From: Deltaproteobacteria bacterium
Lineage (GTDB): Bacteria > DRYD01
Assembly (NCBI GenBank): GCA_028276365.1
Contig: JAPYWL010000030.1
Coordinates: 1 to 15,820, forward strand
Length of the DNA stretch: 15,820 nucleotides
Reading direction: 5' to 3'
The notes below the pieces were generated by a model. The model ran no database searches, had not been told where the DNA came from, and worked only from the letters and a program-made list of their open reading frames with translations. A program made the translations under genes and the position numbers. Below, piece after piece: positions 14,860 through 15,820 of this stretch (positions within the stretch are counted from its first letter, which is position 1; each line of letters starts with the position of its first letter).

Positions 14860-15290
14860 TCACCTTTCTTATATTTGTTATGAAATATAATAAATTAGTT
14901 TTTTAGCCAAAAAGAATTTATTTGTAAAAAAATGTTAAAAAATTAATGTTCAAAAATTATTGAATAAAAGCAAATAAAATTATTAATACCTAAGAAACAA
15001 ATTATAACATTAAATTTAGAATAAGAAAATAATAATCTTGTGAATTACTTTTTTTTATTAAAAAAAACCAGAGAAATTAGAAAATAAATCTAATTGATTT
15101 ACTACTTCATAATCTTTAAATTTTGAAATATTTAATAATGTAAAATAGGATAATTAACAGGAATATAAATTATCAGGAATATAATTATCAGAATTACTAA
15201 GAAATTGTGTTTTATCATAAATAGTTTTATCGTAACTATCATTAAAAAAGTTATTCATCATTCTTATTTAAATTATTTTTTATTTAATTT
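14860..15290. other. gene-free AT-rich intergenic region
   Basis: This stretch of about 430 bp separates two minus-strand genes. It should contain the 3' end region of the transporter transcript and the promoter of the glycine-zipper protein gene. Visible structure is limited to the SD GAAAGGTG (14868-14861), a TATATT-like box near 14874 on the minus strand without a clear -35, a 7-bp inverted repeat AATTAGA/TCTAATT with 7-nt loop near 15078, an A8/T8 hairpin near 15050, and the short tandem repeat at 15158-15196. Short open frames here lack SD sequences and coding character. I see no RNA gene or riboswitch. Confidence 0.6.
15158..15196. repeat. short tandem repeat, about 2.5 copies
   Basis: CAGGAATATAAATTAT (15158-15173) is followed directly by CAGGAATATAATTAT (15174-15188) and a partial CAGAATTA (15189-15196). 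Units differ by a single A indel. The function is unknown; it could be a regulator-binding array or replication slippage. Confidence 0.6.
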
Positions 15291-15820
15291 TTATTTTTTA
15301 ATAATTTTATTAACAACAGCAGAAACTGCTACATCACCTAAAACATTTAGAGAAGTTCTAAACATATCTAAGAATCTATCAACTATTATTATTATTGATA
15401 TTCCTTCTAATGGTATCCCTACAGCAGTAAATACAATAGACATAGTAACGAGCCCTGCAGACGGTATAGCAGCAGCACCAGCCGCCGCTAATACTGATGT
15501 AATAGATATAACAAATAACTCATAAATCCCAAGGTTAATACCATATAAATTAGCTATAAATATAGCAGCAACTGCTTCATATAGTGCTGTTCCATTCATA
15601 TTTATAGTAGCACCTAATGGTAAAACAAACTTAGCTACCTCCTTCCTAACTCCCACTCTATTTATAGTTAATTGAATAGTAGTAGGTAAAGTCGCCATAC
15701 TTGAAGAAGTAGAAAACGCTATCATTAACGCTTCCTTCATTTTATACATAACTTCATAAAAATTAGACCTACTAAAAACATAAACTACTAAAGGTAAAAT
15801 AATTAAAGCATGATTCAATA
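15291..15820 (-). CDS. dicarboxylate/amino acid:cation symporter (GltP/GltT family), C-terminal part
   Basis: This is the C-terminal 175 or so residues of a DAACS-family sodium- or proton-coupled transporter in the inner membrane. The gene enters from the right edge; the apparent start at 15818 is an internal TTG (Leu). Counting from that codon, the substrate-site signatures appear in order: hairpin 1 serine-rich loop AFSTSSSMATLPTT (34-47), the TM7 motif NMNGT (73-77, usually NMDGT), hairpin 2 AAAGAAAIPSAG (111-122), and TM8 DRFLDMFRTSLNVLGD (147-162). By comparison with GltPh these hold the equivalents of Asp390, Asp394, Arg397, Thr398, Asn401 and Asp405. The arginine fits an acidic substrate such as glutamate, aspartate or a dicarboxylate. 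The protein ends KIIKK. A 430-bp gap separates it from the next gene, so no operon is implied. Confidence 0.95.
   Translation of the reverse strand, partial: LNHALIILPLVVYVFSRSNFYEVMYKMKEALMIAFSTSSSMATLPTTIQLTINRVGVRKEVAKFVLPLGATINMNGTALYEAVAAIFIANLYGINLGIYELFVISITSVLAAAGAAAIPSAGLVTMSIVFTAVGIPLEGISIIIIVDRFLDMFRTSLNVLGDVAVSAVVNKIIKK

Noticed and set aside
14684-14890. Plus-strand open frame of 68 codons
   Set aside because: It is antisense to the N-terminal membrane segment of the minus-strand gene, without an SD.
15205-15525. Plus-strand open frame of 106 codons
   Set aside because: It is mostly antisense to the transporter gene, whose family motifs are unambiguous.

Overview
The window is very AT-rich DNA (A/T homopolymer runs everywhere, AGA/ATA/TTA-type codons) with bacterial Shine-Dalgarno sequences (GGAGG types) ahead of several genes. 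This points to a low-GC, probably anaerobic bacterium of the Fusobacteriota, Halanaerobiales, Clostridia or Thermotogota kind. The sequence alone does not settle the phylum, and a low-GC archaeon is less likely but not excluded. About three quarters of the window is one complete type I-B CRISPR-Cas locus read on the minus strand.

Layout, left to right. 1-2071: a CRISPR array of 32 identical 29-bp repeats and 31 complete spacers of 35-38 bp, running off the left edge. The crRNA strand is minus, since the repeat then ends in ATTGAAAG, the usual type I 5' handle. 2072-2377: an AT-rich leader with an 11-bp perfect inverted repeat, a third copy of the same motif, a small TTGAC dyad and an A-rich 8-bp-period tract. 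2378-11397: a tight minus-strand cas operon. In transcription order it is cas8b (Csh1/TM1802 type, zinc finger), cas7 (Csh2), cas5, cas3 (HD nuclease plus helicase), cas4, cas6, cas2, cas1, then the leader and array. These cover interference (Cas8b/Cas7/Cas5 Cascade plus Cas3), crRNA processing (Cas6) and spacer acquisition (Cas1/Cas2/Cas4). All catalytic motifs I looked for are present.

11572-13995 (+): a very hydrophobic protein with about 25 membrane segments, resembling DUF2339, divergent from the cas operon. 14164-14859 (-): an unrecognised protein with a glycine-zipper membrane segment at each end. 15291-15820 (-): the C-terminal part of a dicarboxylate/amino acid:cation symporter (GltP/GltT family), cut by the window edge.

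Most notable points. cas4 has no ATG/GTG/TTG start that includes its essential N-terminal Cys and His, and the reading frame opens right behind a strong SD on ATT/ATA codons. Cas1 carries an acidic low-complexity insertion of about 60 residues in its N-terminal domain. The adaptation genes run cas4-cas6-cas2-cas1 rather than the common cas4-cas1-cas2. The leader holds an unexplained repeated and inverted motif. The cas6 start codon lies in a small hairpin and is followed by the 7-nt sequence ATTGAAA found in the crRNA handle. I found no wholly new multi-gene system: the core is a recognisable I-B locus with unusual details.
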